Shown here piece by piece: positions 7,444-17,325 of a stretch of 64,000 bases of DNA. The notes below the pieces were generated by a model, which saw only the letters and a program-made list of their open reading frames with translations, did no database searches and was not told the DNA's origin. Origin of the DNA: an uncultured Clostridia bacterium (GTDB lineage: Bacteria; Bacillota; Clostridia; TANB77; CAG-508); the NCBI GenBank assembly GCA_944392605.1, contig CALXXE010000003.1:1-64000 (forward strand), in the 5' to 3' direction. A program made the translations under genes and the position numbers. Each line of letters opens with the position of its first letter. Positions within the stretch are counted from its first letter, which is position 1.

Positions 7444-8106
7444 ATGTCGGTTTTCTACATTAGTGATGGGGAAAAGATGAAGTTCAGGCATCACAAGGAC
7501 ATTCGGATGCCTTATGATGCATCGTTCACGATTACAGAGGAGATGAGTGGCTGCGAAGAGCAATGGTTTGGGTACACTAAGCCAAAGTCAATAAGGTTTA
7601 GGGCAGAGACTGTAGAGCTCAATGCAGACCTTAGGAAGTTCCGCGTTTGGTATGCGGCAGCTTCAGCGAGAGACTTTTTCAAGGTAAGTATCAGGCTTGC
7701 AGAGCCATACGTCAACAATCTCCAAGAGATTGTTGATGGATTGGTGTGTGCTTTTCTGAAACTGCCAAGAGGATTGGCAAGAGGAACTTATCTTGAGGAC
7801 ATTCCGGGAAATATCACTTCTAAGAGTGTTAACGGAATGGAGGAGTATATTCCTAGTCCGTCAAGGCTTACCCTCGAACTTGCTGAACTCATCAATGATG
7901 ATGAGAAGGAAAAGGTGAATAAGCCTAAGTCTTTCGATTACTGGGTGTTTGATCAGGAAATGCTAGACAAGGGTGTTATCCTCACTGTGGGAAACGAGAA
8001 CGGTGTCGAGTTCGTGAGATACCATGTAATTGCTTCTTTGCCAGAAAGCGAAGAGGTTGTGACAGCGTATGTGCGCCCATGGTTCTGCGAAGAGTACGAC
8101 GTCTAG
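7444..8106 (+). CDS. Unknown 220-residue protein with foreign codon use
   Basis: The protein starts MSVFYISDGEKMKFRHH and shows no signal peptide, membrane helix or motif that I recognise. It is rich in charged residues and looks soluble and compact. Its codon use stands out: many GAG, AAG, CTC, TTC and AGG codons and an in-frame CGG (codon 21), against an almost pure A/T third-base style in its neighbours. It has its own promoter, 5' hairpin and terminator, so it is an independent cassette. The GH13 gene at 50.4 kb shows the same composition, suggesting a shared source. Function unknown. Confidence 0.8.
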   Translation: MSVFYISDGEKMKFRHHKDIRMPYDASFTITEEMSGCEEQWFGYTKPKSIRFRAETVELNADLRKFRVWYAAASARDFFKVSIRLAEPYVNNLQEIVDGLVCAFLKLPRGLARGTYLEDIPGNITSKSVNGMEEYIPSPSRLTLELAELINDDEKEKVNKPKSFDYWVFDQEMLDKGVILTVGNENGVEFVRYHVIASLPESEEVVTAYVRPWFCEEYDV

Positions 8107-8145
8107 TTCGTGAAACCCTTTTTCGTGGTTTGTTCCACTCAAAAG

Positions 8146-8171
8146 AAGGCTCTTTTATAGGGCCTTTTTTT
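8146..8171 (+). terminator. Terminator of the unknown cassette gene
   Basis: AAGGCTC / GGGCCTT stem (with one G-T pair), 7-base loop, then a run of T. Confidence 0.85.
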
Positions 8172-8213
8172 GATAGAAAAAGTCCTTGGAAAAGATATTT
8201 TTCCCATTTTTGC

Positions 8214-8242
8214 TTGATAATATAGACAATTAATGATAAAAT
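8214..8242 (+). promoter_or_regulatory. Promoter of the glycan operon
   Basis: TTGATA (8214-8219), 17 bases, TAAAAT (8237-8242), 28 bases before the first gene of a long same-strand run to 23341. Confidence 0.7.
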
Positions 8243-8270
8243 CAAAAAAAATAAGAAAGGTTGGAACAAA

Positions 8271-10193
8271 ATGGCGAAAATTATTAGTTTTGATATTTGG
8301 GATACAATAATAAAAAGAAAATGTCATCCAGAAGAAACAAAACTTGCAACAGCAAGATATATAGTTCTAAAATATAATAATGAATTAAAAGATGAATATA
8401 AAAATATATATGAGATATTAAAAAGAAGAGATGAAATAGAAGCTGAAGAATGTAAGAAAAACAAAGAAAAAGGCTTTGATGAAGAATGTAGAATTTTAGA
8501 TGTTTTTAAAATACTAGAAAAAGAAATATTCAATAAAGAAATGAATATAGAAGAAGAACTTCTAAGAGAAGAAATAGAACAAGAAAAAAGAGTAATATTT
8601 ATAAATCCAGAAATATTACCTATATTTGAGAAATACAAAGATTTAAAAATGTATTGTATTTCTGACTTTTATATGAGTGCTGAAAGCTTAAAAGAATTAC
8701 TAGACTATTTAAAAATACCAGTAAAGATAGAAAAAATATATAGTTCATCAGACTATTTACTAAATAAAAGAACAGGCAATTTATATAAAAAAGCGGAAGA
8801 AGAACTAGGAATAAAACCAGAAGACCATATACATGTTGGAGATAATCAATATTCAGATGTAGAAATGGCTAAAAGCTTAGGAATTGAAACAATAAAAACA
8901 ACAAAGCAAGAGTTTGATTTTGTTCCAGAAAAAGGAAGAAAATTAGGCTTTGATTTGTCATGTGTAAAAAAAGATGAAAGTTCTAAAGAAAATAGGTTAT
9001 TTAATACTGGAGTGGATTTAGCACCATTATTATATTTTTATGGATATAGTATTGTTGAATATGCAATAAAAAATAAAATACCAACAGTATATTATGCAAC
9101 AAGAGAAGGAGAAACTTTTATTAAAATACATGAACTTATTAAAGAGAATAATCCTTTTGGAGTAGAACTTCCAAAATGTGATATTATTGAAGTTAGTAGA
9201 ATGGGAACATTTTCTGCTTCATTAAAAGAATTTTCTATAACTGAATTACTACGTTTATGGTCTCAATATAGAGAACAAAGTATGAAGGCTTTATTTAAGA
9301 CTCTTGCAATTGATATTAAGCCTTATCAAAAATATATGGATAAATATGATATTGATATAGAAGAAAAAATATTATGTCCTTGGTTTGATATTAGAGTCCA
9401 AGAACTTTGCTTAGATGAAGAGTTTACAAAGCAAGTAAATAATGAGATAAAAAGAAAAAAAGAAGAGATATTAGAGTATTTTGAAAAATCTAAAGGTATA
9501 GTAAATGATGATAAACCAATGTTTATGGTAGATATTGGTTGGAGAGGTACTATTCAAGATAATTTAGCCTATATTTTTACTAATAAAAAAATAGGTGGAT
9601 ATTATTTAACTTTATATGATTATTATAATTTACAACCTAAAAATACATATAAACTTAGTTTTATAGATGATAAGAAAATAAGAAATAATGAAGTTGCAAG
9701 TATGATTACTCTTTTAGAATGGATATATAACCCAGGAACAGGAAGTGTTACAGGCTATAAAGATGGAAAAGCAATAAGAAAAGCAAAAGAAGATGAAACA
9801 AAAGTTGTAAGCAAATATATTAAACCTATGCAAGATGGTATGTTTGAAGCAGCTAAAGTTATTAATGAATATATGAAATATCATCCTTATGAAGCTGAAG
9901 AAACAAAAGATTATGTTTATGATTTAATTAGAAAAACAAAGGCAGATCCAAGCAAAGAATTAATAGAAGCATATTACAGTATGGTATTTAATGATACATT
10001 TGGAACAGCAGAATATGTTGAAAAAGATGATAAACTAACAACAATGCAAAAGCTTAATATATTTAAGTGTAGAAATATGTTAAGAAATGAAACTTGGAAA
10101 GAAGCTTTTATTGTATATAATAATTTAGGATATATGAATGTATTATTAAACTTTAAAGCTATTATAAGAAAATTACTTGGAAAGGGTAAATAA
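8271..10193 (+). CDS. HAD-superfamily protein of surface-glycan cluster
   Basis: 640 residues. The N-terminal third is a haloacid-dehalogenase-type hydrolase: FDIWDT (D8 and D11, nucleophile and acid), a Ser in CISDFYMS near 130 and HVGDNQYSDVEMA near 190 for the metal-binding acid. The C-terminal 400 residues form a second domain (AIKNKIPTVYYATREGE, MVDIGWRGT) typical of large HAD-like proteins found in polysaccharide loci; its activity is not known to me. It leads the operon, nine bases before the CotH gene. A phosphatase or phosphotransfer role on a glycan precursor is inference. Confidence 0.75.
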   Translation: MAKIISFDIWDTIIKRKCHPEETKLATARYIVLKYNNELKDEYKNIYEILKRRDEIEAEECKKNKEKGFDEECRILDVFKILEKEIFNKEMNIEEELLREEIEQEKRVIFINPEILPIFEKYKDLKMYCISDFYMSAESLKELLDYLKIPVKIEKIYSSSDYLLNKRTGNLYKKAEEELGIKPEDHIHVGDNQYSDVEMAKSLGIETIKTTKQEFDFVPEKGRKLGFDLSCVKKDESSKENRLFNTGVDLAPLLYFYGYSIVEYAIKNKIPTVYYATREGETFIKIHELIKENNPFGVELPKCDIIEVSRMGTFSASLKEFSITELLRLWSQYREQSMKALFKTLAIDIKPYQKYMDKYDIDIEEKILCPWFDIRVQELCLDEEFTKQVNNEIKRKKEEILEYFEKSKGIVNDDKPMFMVDIGWRGTIQDNLAYIFTNKKIGGYYLTLYDYYNLQPKNTYKLSFIDDKKIRNNEVASMITLLEWIYNPGTGSVTGYKDGKAIRKAKEDETKVVSKYIKPMQDGMFEAAKVINEYMKYHPYEAEETKDYVYDLIRKTKADPSKELIEAYYSMVFNDTFGTAEYVEKDDKLTTMQKLNIFKCRNMLRNETWKEAFIVYNNLGYMNVLLNFKAIIRKLLGKGK

Positions 10194-10201
10194 AAAGAGC
10201 A

Positions 10202-11761
10202 ATGATTAGTATAAATAGAAAAAGAACAAAAAATATACTACTTATTTTTCTAATATTAATTGTACTAATATTAGTAGGTTTAACTTTTTATTATAGTGGA
10301 TATATAGAGGTTTTTAGAAACATTGTAAATGGAGAAAAAACGAAAAAAGATATAATTGAGGGGATATCTATTAATGATGTTGAATTAAACTATGATTCTG
10401 TAACTAATACATATTATTTACCAATCAATTTAAAAGAAAATGAAGAAACGAAAATGGATATAGAAATAAACTCTAGTCATAATTTAAATTCAAAAATTGA
10501 TGATAAAGAATTTAAAAAAGAAATTGAAATTTCAGAAGTTATAGATTATAACAAAACATATAAAATTGACGTTGAAACATGGCTATATAAAAATAGTTAT
10601 TTTATAAAATTTACTAATCTTCCAAGTATTTCTTTAAATTTTAATGAAGATAAGATTGGTTTTGAATATACATATTCAGAGTTTTCAATTACAGATCCAA
10701 GTTATAAAGAAAATAATTCTAAATATCAGTATTTTGATGATGCAGAAGTAAGATATAGAGGAGGCTCAACTGCTGGATATCCAAAAAAAGGATATAGAAT
10801 AAAGTTAGAAAAAAACGTAGATTTTGGATTTTTAGGAATGACTACTTCAAAAACATGGATATTAGATGGTCTTGTAACAGATCCATCATGTCTTAGAACA
10901 AAACTAGCATCTGACATATGGAATAGAATGAATGAAGACTTAAGTGAAGAAAAACATGAAGACTTGAAATCAGAATTTGTTGAACTATATGTAAATGGTG
11001 AGTATGTAGGATTATATTTATTAAAAGAAACAATAGACGAAAATTTGCTAAATTTAGATAAAGATACAGGTGTTTTAATAAAAGGTGTTAATTGGAATCA
11101 AGTTGATTTTAATAATTATAATAATGTAGAAAGTGAAACTTTTGGACCTTTTGAAATGAAATATCCAGAAAGTAAAAAACAATATCCAGAAGCTTGGAAA
11201 AATATTTTAGATAAAATGAAGAGTTATTATAATGGAGATATAAGTTATGAAGCTTTAGAAAAAGAATTTTATGTTGAAAACAGTATAAATCATAAAATAT
11301 ATGTATTAATAACACAAGCTTTAGATAATTATGAATTTAAAAATATATATTATTCAATAAAAAATGACAATGAAGATACTAAAGTATTAATAACACCTTG
11401 GGATGTGGATTTGACTTTTGGTATGTTATGGAGTAATGAAAAAAGCAAATATACAGAACAATATAATAGAGTAGGAGAAATTGTTGAAGGTTATTCAAGA
11501 CCATATAATAAAACAGTAGGATATTATAAAGATAGATGGAATTTATTAATAAAAAAAGCTTTAAATAAAGAAGAAATAAATAAGTTAATAGATGAACAAT
11601 ATGAATATATAAAAATTGCTAATTCATTGGAAAGAGAAAATACAAGAAATTCAAATATAGAAATAAAAAGTAATGTAAATGAACAACAAGAAATACAAGA
11701 ACTAAAAGATTGGTATAATAAAAGATTTGATGTAATTAATAATTATATTAATTCATTATAA
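10202..11761 (+). CDS. CotH-family protein kinase, membrane anchored
   Basis: 519 residues with one N-terminal membrane helix (about 11-30) and the bulk outside. CotH kinase features include VRYRGGSTAGYPKKGYRIKL (about 183-202), SKTWILDG, LYVNGEYVGLYLLKE and the metal-binding TPWDVDLTFG near 400. CotH proteins are atypical Ser kinases first known from spore coat. Directly downstream lie a VTC-domain gene and a DUF4956 gene, a trio that recurs in Firmicutes. The start ATG is only nine bases past the previous stop. Confidence 0.85.
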   Translation: MISINRKRTKNILLIFLILIVLILVGLTFYYSGYIEVFRNIVNGEKTKKDIIEGISINDVELNYDSVTNTYYLPINLKENEETKMDIEINSSHNLNSKIDDKEFKKEIEISEVIDYNKTYKIDVETWLYKNSYFIKFTNLPSISLNFNEDKIGFEYTYSEFSITDPSYKENNSKYQYFDDAEVRYRGGSTAGYPKKGYRIKLEKNVDFGFLGMTTSKTWILDGLVTDPSCLRTKLASDIWNRMNEDLSEEKHEDLKSEFVELYVNGEYVGLYLLKETIDENLLNLDKDTGVLIKGVNWNQVDFNNYNNVESETFGPFEMKYPESKKQYPEAWKNILDKMKSYYNGDISYEALEKEFYVENSINHKIYVLITQALDNYEFKNIYYSIKNDNEDTKVLITPWDVDLTFGMLWSNEKSKYTEQYNRVGEIVEGYSRPYNKTVGYYKDRWNLLIKKALNKEEINKLIDEQYEYIKIANSLERENTRNSNIEIKSNVNEQQEIQELKDWYNKRFDVINNYINSL

Positions 11762-11772
11762 TAGGTGGAGAA

Positions 11773-12477
11773 ATGAAAGAAGAAAAAAAGAAAAAATTTA
11801 GACATGAATTAAAGTATTATATAAATAAGATACAGTTTGAAGAAATTAAAAAAAGAATATCATTTATGTTAGATACTGATAAAAATACGAAAGAAGATGG
11901 AAGTTATTTTATAAGAAGTTTATATTTTGATGATTATAAAGATACAAGTTATTATCAAGTAGTAGATGGTATTAGTAAAAGAGAAAAATATAGAATTAGA
12001 TATTATAATTATGATTTAAGTTATATTTGCTTAGAAAAAAAGTTTAAAATAAATAATATGACAAATAAAACATCTTGCCGTGTTACAAAAGAGCAGGTAG
12101 AAGATTTAATAAATGGAAAACTTAAAATAAGTAAAGATAATGATAAATTACTAAATGAATTTATATTAAAAACAAAATTTTATGGATATAAACCAGCAGT
12201 AGTTGTAAGTTATAACAGAATACCTTATGTTTATAGAGCAGGAAATGTAAGACTTACACTTGATTATAATATATCAATAGATTATAATACAGATGGATTT
12301 TTAAAAAAGCAAAATGTACAAATACCAATTATAGAAGATAATATGATGGTTTTAGAAGTGAAATATGATGAGTTTATACCTAATTACATAACTTGGCTTT
12401 TTAATATAAATACATTAGAAAGAACATCATATTCAAAATATTTAATAGGAAGAAAAATGGGAAAATCAATAAAGTAG
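11773..12477 (+). CDS. VTC-domain protein (polyphosphate polymerase-like)
   Basis: 234 residues, no membrane segment. VTC-family features are present: an N-terminal FRHELKYYI, YFIRSLYFDDYKDTSYY, the basic KREKYRIRYYN, CLEKKFKINN and a late MVLEVKYDEFIPNYI. In yeast this catalytic tunnel makes polyphosphate from ATP; in bacterial CotH-VTC-DUF4956 loci the product is less clear. It sits 11 bases after the CotH gene and 15 before the DUF4956 gene. The call on family is good; substrate is inference. Confidence 0.85.
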   Translation: MKEEKKKKFRHELKYYINKIQFEEIKKRISFMLDTDKNTKEDGSYFIRSLYFDDYKDTSYYQVVDGISKREKYRIRYYNYDLSYICLEKKFKINNMTNKTSCRVTKEQVEDLINGKLKISKDNDKLLNEFILKTKFYGYKPAVVVSYNRIPYVYRAGNVRLTLDYNISIDYNTDGFLKKQNVQIPIIEDNMMVLEVKYDEFIPNYITWLFNINTLERTSYSKYLIGRKMGKSIK

Positions 12478-12492
12478 GAGATGGAATAAAAA

Positions 12493-13173
12493 ATGGATAG
12501 TATTAATTTTTCAGATATTTTTAAAAATAATTTTTTAGACAAGTTTACAAATTCAATTTCACTAAGCGAAGTTGTAATAACATTAGGAATTGCATTAGTT
12601 TTTTCATTTGTAATTTATTTTATATATAAATTTACATGTGATAATGTAATATATTCTAAGAAATTTAATGTAACAATGGCTTTAATGACAATGGTTACAG
12701 CAGCTGTTATAATGTCAATGCAAGCAAATGTAGTTGTATCTTTAGGTATGGTTGGTGCTCTTTCAATTGTAAGGTTTAGAACAGCTATAAAAGAACCAAA
12801 AGATTTATTATTTCTATTTTGGTCAATAACTAATGGAATAATAATTGGCGCAGGAATCTATTCTATTGCCTTTGTTTTAGCAATTATTCTTACAATTGCA
12901 TTACTTGTTTTTGAAAAATTACCAGGAAATAAAATACCATATTTATTAGTAGCAACTTTAGAAAATCTAGAAGCGGAAGAAAAAATAACAAAAGTTTTAG
13001 AAGAAAACAAAATAAAATATAGAGTAAAATCTAAAAATGTTTCTAGTAGCAGTACAGATGTTATTTATGAGCTTTCTAATAATAAAATAGAAGAATTAAT
13101 TAAAGATATTAGTAAAGATAAAAGCATTAAATCTTTAAATCTTATTACACAAGATGGAGAATGTCAATTTTAG
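12493..13173 (+). CDS. DUF4956 membrane protein
   Basis: 226 residues with about four membrane helices in the first 145 residues and a cytosolic alpha/beta tail (about 150-226, ending TQDGECQF). The conserved loop VVSLGMVGALSIVRFRTAIKEP identifies DUF4956. It is the third member of the CotH-VTC-DUF4956 module. A role in moving or sensing the product of the VTC enzyme is plausible only from linkage. Confidence 0.82.
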   Translation: MDSINFSDIFKNNFLDKFTNSISLSEVVITLGIALVFSFVIYFIYKFTCDNVIYSKKFNVTMALMTMVTAAVIMSMQANVVVSLGMVGALSIVRFRTAIKEPKDLLFLFWSITNGIIIGAGIYSIAFVLAIILTIALLVFEKLPGNKIPYLLVATLENLEAEEKITKVLEENKIKYRVKSKNVSSSSTDVIYELSNNKIEELIKDISKDKSIKSLNLITQDGECQF

Positions 13174-13195
13174 TGAATTTAGAAAGGAAACAAAT

Positions 13196-14161
13196 ATGGA
13201 TAAATATATTTTACTATATGGTGACAAAAAGCCAGAAGACAATATATGTATTACAAATATGTTTGAAAATACAAGACAAATTAATTTAGGTTGGACAGAC
13301 TTCGAGTATAACTACAATGTGAAAATAATAGATGAAGAAATAGAAAAAGGAGTTTCTCAAATTATTTTTAGTGGATTAGAAATAGGTTGGGACAAGCTAG
13401 TTGATTATATTAAAGGAAAAAATATTAAAGTAAAAGTAATTTGCAATACTAATGATAGCCTTTTATATTATGAATATGAAAGAAATAACTTTTTTAGATT
13501 ATTAGAATTGTCAAAAGAGGGAAAAGTAGATGATATTGCTTTTTTAAGAAAAGGACAATATGAAGTATATAAAAGTTTAGGATATAAATGTTCATATTTA
13601 ATGGAGAATTATATTTTAGATGCCGCTAAGAAAAAAGAAATAAAGGAAGAAAATAAAACAATAGATATAGGAATCTATCCTTTAAACTACACATGGGATA
13701 AGAACATATTTAATCAATTATGTATTGGTAAAATGTTAGATAGCTCAAATGTTAATTATAATGAATTAGACGATAGGATGACAGATTTCTTAACTACTAT
13801 GGAGATAGAAAGTAAACCAGATAAAATAGAAAATATTAATGAAGATGAAATAATAAAAAAGATAGTTAAAAATGATATTAATGTTTCTTTATCATTTACA
13901 GAGTATTTTCATCCAGTATTTTTTATTAGTATGGAGCAAGGTATACCTTGTATAATTGGTAATACTTCTGATTTGTTTGAAGATAATGAAATGTTAGATA
14001 AATACATTGTAACAAAAGCAGAGGATAATCCAATTGTAAACGCTAAACTTATAGAAGAATGTTTAAAAAACAAACAAGCTATTATGGAAGAATATAAAAA
14101 GTGGAAAGATGAATATAACAAATTAGCAGAAGAAAATAAATTTAAGTTTTTAGAGAAATAG
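13196..14161 (+). CDS. Glycosyltransferase-like protein (paralogue of next gene)
   Basis: The chosen start gives 321 residues (MDKYILLYGDKK); the AAAGGA site (13183-13189) fits this ATG and not one 42 bases upstream that would overlap the DUF4956 gene. The fold looks like a GT-B glycosyltransferase C-terminal half: SLSFTEYFHPVFFISMEQGI then PCIIGNTSDLF, the usual EX7E-like acceptor-site region. It aligns along its length with the product of the following gene, so the pair arose by duplication. The sugar transferred is unknown. It lacks membrane segments and should act on the cytosolic face. Confidence 0.65.
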   Translation: MDKYILLYGDKKPEDNICITNMFENTRQINLGWTDFEYNYNVKIIDEEIEKGVSQIIFSGLEIGWDKLVDYIKGKNIKVKVICNTNDSLLYYEYERNNFFRLLELSKEGKVDDIAFLRKGQYEVYKSLGYKCSYLMENYILDAAKKKEIKEENKTIDIGIYPLNYTWDKNIFNQLCIGKMLDSSNVNYNELDDRMTDFLTTMEIESKPDKIENINEDEIIKKIVKNDINVSLSFTEYFHPVFFISMEQGIPCIIGNTSDLFEDNEMLDKYIVTKAEDNPIVNAKLIEECLKNKQAIMEEYKKWKDEYNKLAEENKFKFLEK

Positions 14162-14173
14162 GAAGGAATATTT

Positions 14174-15316
14174 ATGCAAAAACTAAAAAATTTTGTTAAA
14201 AGATTTATAAAAAAAGATGGTTTTATATATAGAGTAATTAGAAAGATTTACCATATTTTAAGTTCTATTAAATATAGAATTGTTAATGGAAAAAATGTAA
14301 GAAAACAAAATAAACATTATTCAGAACAAGTAGATTTAGCTGTAAAAAAATTAGAAGAATATAAAGATAAAGATTATATTGTTTTTTATAATCCTACTTG
14401 GCTTGGTGTTGCAAATTCTACTAAGGGACTTTTTAAAAATATTGTTCCGCTAGAGCAAGTATTTGGAAAGAAGAATATAAACAAGATAGCTGAAGCGGTT
14501 GTAAATAACAACATAAAATCAGTAATATTTAGCCAAATTGTAGATGGCTGGGTAGATGTTTTAAAGAAAATAAAGGAACTTAATAATGATATAAAAGTAA
14601 AAGTAATTTGGCATGGAAATTGTTATGAATTTTTTTCAGATTATACTTGGAATTTAAATAAAGATGTTATGAATTTATACAAAGAAGGTAAAATAGATAG
14701 CTTTGCATTTGTGAGAAGTACTATGTATGAATTTTATAAAAAGGTTGGATTTAAGAGTTACTATCTTCAAAATAATGTACACTTAGATAATGTTGAAAGA
14801 GTAAAAAAAGAGAAGAACGATAAGATAAAAATAGGTATATATAATGCAGACACAAGAGAATTAAAAAATATATATACGGCTCTTAGCAGTATGAAATTAG
14901 TCCCAAATAGTGTAGCAGATGTTGTACCTATAAATGAAGGGGCAAAGAAGTTTACAGAGATATTAGGATTAGAGACAACAAGTGTTAATGATTATATTCC
15001 AACAGAAGAACTATTAGAAAGAATCCAACAAAATGAAGTAAATGTATATCCTACATTTACAGAAAATGCACCAATGTTTCCATTAGAAAGTTTCGAAATG
15101 GGCGTTCCTTGTTTACTTGGAAATAATAATGATTATTTTGTAGGAACAAAGTTAGGAGAATATGTAATCCTTACTAAAGAAGATGATCCAGAATACATAA
15201 AGACAAGAATCATTAATTGTATAGAACATAAAGAAGAAATAATGGCTCTATACAGAGAATGGAAAAAAGAGTTTGATATTAAATGTGATAAATTAGTAGA
15301 AGAATTTGTAAAATAA
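14174..15316 (+). CDS. Glycosyltransferase-like protein
   Basis: 380 residues. An N-terminal basic helix region ([20 protein letters not shown]) could touch the membrane. The rest matches the preceding protein: [20 protein letters not shown] and [16 protein letters not shown] against its counterpart, then an identical style of tail ([14 protein letters not shown]). Likely a GT-B enzyme in surface glycan assembly. Donor and acceptor unknown. Confidence 0.65.
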   Translation: MQKLKNFVKRFIKKDGFIYRVIRKIYHILSSIKYRIVNGKNVRKQNKHYSEQVDLAVKKLEEYKDKDYIVFYNPTWLGVANSTKGLFKNIVPLEQVFGKKNINKIAEAVVNNNIKSVIFSQIVDGWVDVLKKIKELNNDIKVKVIWHGNCYEFFSDYTWNLNKDVMNLYKEGKIDSFAFVRSTMYEFYKKVGFKSYYLQNNVHLDNVERVKKEKNDKIKIGIYNADTRELKNIYTALSSMKLVPNSVADVVPINEGAKKFTEILGLETTSVNDYIPTEELLERIQQNEVNVYPTFTENAPMFPLESFEMGVPCLLGNNNDYFVGTKLGEYVILTKEDDPEYIKTRIINCIEHKEEIMALYREWKKEFDIKCDKLVEEFVK

Positions 15317-15330
15317 AAGGAGTGATAAAT

Positions 15331-16224
15331 ATGAAAGGAATTATTTTAGCTGGAGGAACTGGATCAAGGCTTTATCCATCTACTATTAGTGTTTCTAAAC
15401 AATTAATACCAATTTATGATAAACCAATGATATATTATCCTTTATCTGTTTTATTAATGGCTGGTATAAAAGATATATTGCTAATTACTAATACAGAATG
15501 TGTAGAACAATATAGAAATTTATTAGGAGATGGAAGTCAAATTGGTATACACATTGAATATAAAGCACAAGAAAAACCTAGAGGAATTGCAGAAGCTTTT
15601 TTATTAGGTGAAGATTTTATTGGTGATGATGAAGTTTGCTTAATATTAGGTGACAACATTTTTTACGGACAAGGATTCCAAGATTGTATAGATATGGCTA
15701 TAGAGAAAAAAGGAAAAGCAAGAGTTTTTGGATATCCTGTAACAAACCCAAAAAGCTTTGGAGTTGTAGAGTTCGATGAGAATAATAAAGTTTTATCAAT
15801 AGAAGAAAAGCCAGAACATCCAAAATCAAATTATGCTGTTCCAGGATTATACTTCTATGATAGTTCTGTTGTTGAAAAAGCTAAAAAAGTTAAACCTTCA
15901 GATAGAGGAGAGTTAGAGATTTCTACTATAAATTCAATGTATTTAGAAGAAGGAAATCTTGATGTTGTACTTTTAGGAAGAGGTTTAGCTTGGTTAGATA
16001 CGGGAACACCTAGAGGACTATTACAAGCAAGTGATTTTGTTTCTATTGTGCAAGAAAGACAAGGATTATATATAGCTTGCATAGAAGAAATTGCTTGGAG
16101 AAATGGATGGATTGGTGATGAACAATTAAAAATTTTAGGAGAAAAACTTCAAAAAACAGATTATGGAAAATATATTTTAAACTTATTAACTTTTGGCGAC
16201 AAGAAAAGAAGAAAGAATAAATAG
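15331..16224 (+). CDS. rfbA: Glucose-1-phosphate thymidylyltransferase
   Basis: The ATG at 15331 (297 residues, [16 protein letters not shown]) is preferred over a GTG nine bases earlier that overlaps the AAAGGAG site. The enzyme makes dTDP-glucose from dTTP and glucose-1-phosphate. Visible signatures are the nucleotide loop [48 protein letters not shown] and [11 protein letters not shown]. Full length. It is followed by rfbB. No rfbC or rfbD (rhamnose branch) is present, so the product is steered to the aminotransferase gene two positions on. Confidence 0.95.
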   Translation: MKGIILAGGTGSRLYPSTISVSKQLIPIYDKPMIYYPLSVLLMAGIKDILLITNTECVEQYRNLLGDGSQIGIHIEYKAQEKPRGIAEAFLLGEDFIGDDEVCLILGDNIFYGQGFQDCIDMAIEKKGKARVFGYPVTNPKSFGVVEFDENNKVLSIEEKPEHPKSNYAVPGLYFYDSSVVEKAKKVKPSDRGELEISTINSMYLEEGNLDVVLLGRGLAWLDTGTPRGLLQASDFVSIVQERQGLYIACIEEIAWRNGWIGDEQLKILGEKLQKTDYGKYILNLLTFGDKKRRKNK

Positions 16225-16247
16225 TTTATAATAAGGAGAAAATTATC

Positions 16248-17303
16248 ATGAAAAATGTTATTGTAACTGGTGGAGCTGGTTTTATAGGCTCAAATTTTAT
16301 AAGATATATATTAAATAAAAATATGGAAATAAAAGTAATTAATGTTGATAAATTAACATATGCAGGAAATTTAGAAAATTTAAAAGGATTAGAAAACAAC
16401 AAAAATTATGTTTTTGAAAAAGCAGACATATGTGATAAAGAAAAAATTGAGGAAATTGTTAAAAAGTATGATATAGATACAATAATAAACTTTGCAGCAG
16501 AAAGCCATGTTGATAGGTCAATAAAAGACCCTACTGAATTTATTAATACAAACATAAAGGGAACACAAAATTTGTTAGCAATAGCAAAAAATGCTTGGGA
16601 GATAGGAGAAGATACTTATAAAGAAGGTGTTAGATATCTACAAGTATCAACTGATGAAGTTTATGGAAGTCTAGAAAAAGATGATCCTTGCTTTACAGAA
16701 AAAACACCATTGTCACCACATAGCCCTTATTCTGCAAGTAAAGCATCTGCAGATATGCTTGTTAAAGCTTATTATGATACATATAAATTTCCAGTATTAA
16801 TTACAAGATGTTCAAATAACTATGGACCTTACCAATTTCCAGAAAAATTTATTCCTTTAATTATGAATAATTGTTTGAAACATAAAAAAATACCAGTATA
16901 TGGAGATGGAAGTAATATTAGAGATTGGTTATTTGTAGAAGATCATTGTGAAGCGATTTATGAAGTAGCATTAAAAGGAAGATTAGGAGAAGTTTATAAT
17001 ATAGGTGGACACAACGAAAGAACAAATCTTCAAATTGTAAAGAAAATAATAGATTATTTACATGATAATGTTGATAAGGAAATAACAGAAGATTTAATAA
17101 CTTTTGTTAAAGATAGAAAAGGACATGATAAAAGATATGGAATTAATCCTGAAAAAATTAACGACGAATTAGGTTGGAGTCCAAAAACTAAATTTGAAGA
17201 TGGAATTGTAAAAACAATAAAGTGGTATTTAGAAAATCAAGAATGGTTGGATAATGTAGTAAGTGGAGAATATGAAAATTATTACAATAAAATGTATAAT
17301 TAA
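16248..17303 (+). CDS. rfbB: dTDP-glucose 4,6-dehydratase
   Basis: 351 residues of the short-chain dehydrogenase type. GGAGFIGSNFIR (2-13) binds NAD, STDEVYG carries the catalytic Thr-Asp-Glu, and YSASKAS carries the Tyr/Lys pair. RCSNNYGPYQFPEKFIP and NIRDWLFVEDHC are typical of RfbB. It turns dTDP-glucose into dTDP-4-keto-6-deoxyglucose, the branch point for rhamnose or amino sugars. The aminotransferase that follows decides for the latter. Confidence 0.95.
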   Translation: MKNVIVTGGAGFIGSNFIRYILNKNMEIKVINVDKLTYAGNLENLKGLENNKNYVFEKADICDKEKIEEIVKKYDIDTIINFAAESHVDRSIKDPTEFINTNIKGTQNLLAIAKNAWEIGEDTYKEGVRYLQVSTDEVYGSLEKDDPCFTEKTPLSPHSPYSASKASADMLVKAYYDTYKFPVLITRCSNNYGPYQFPEKFIPLIMNNCLKHKKIPVYGDGSNIRDWLFVEDHCEAIYEVALKGRLGEVYNIGGHNERTNLQIVKKIIDYLHDNVDKEITEDLITFVKDRKGHDKRYGINPEKINDELGWSPKTKFEDGIVKTIKWYLENQEWLDNVVSGEYENYYNKMYN

Positions 17304-17325
17304 TAATTATTAGGAGATGGAAGAA

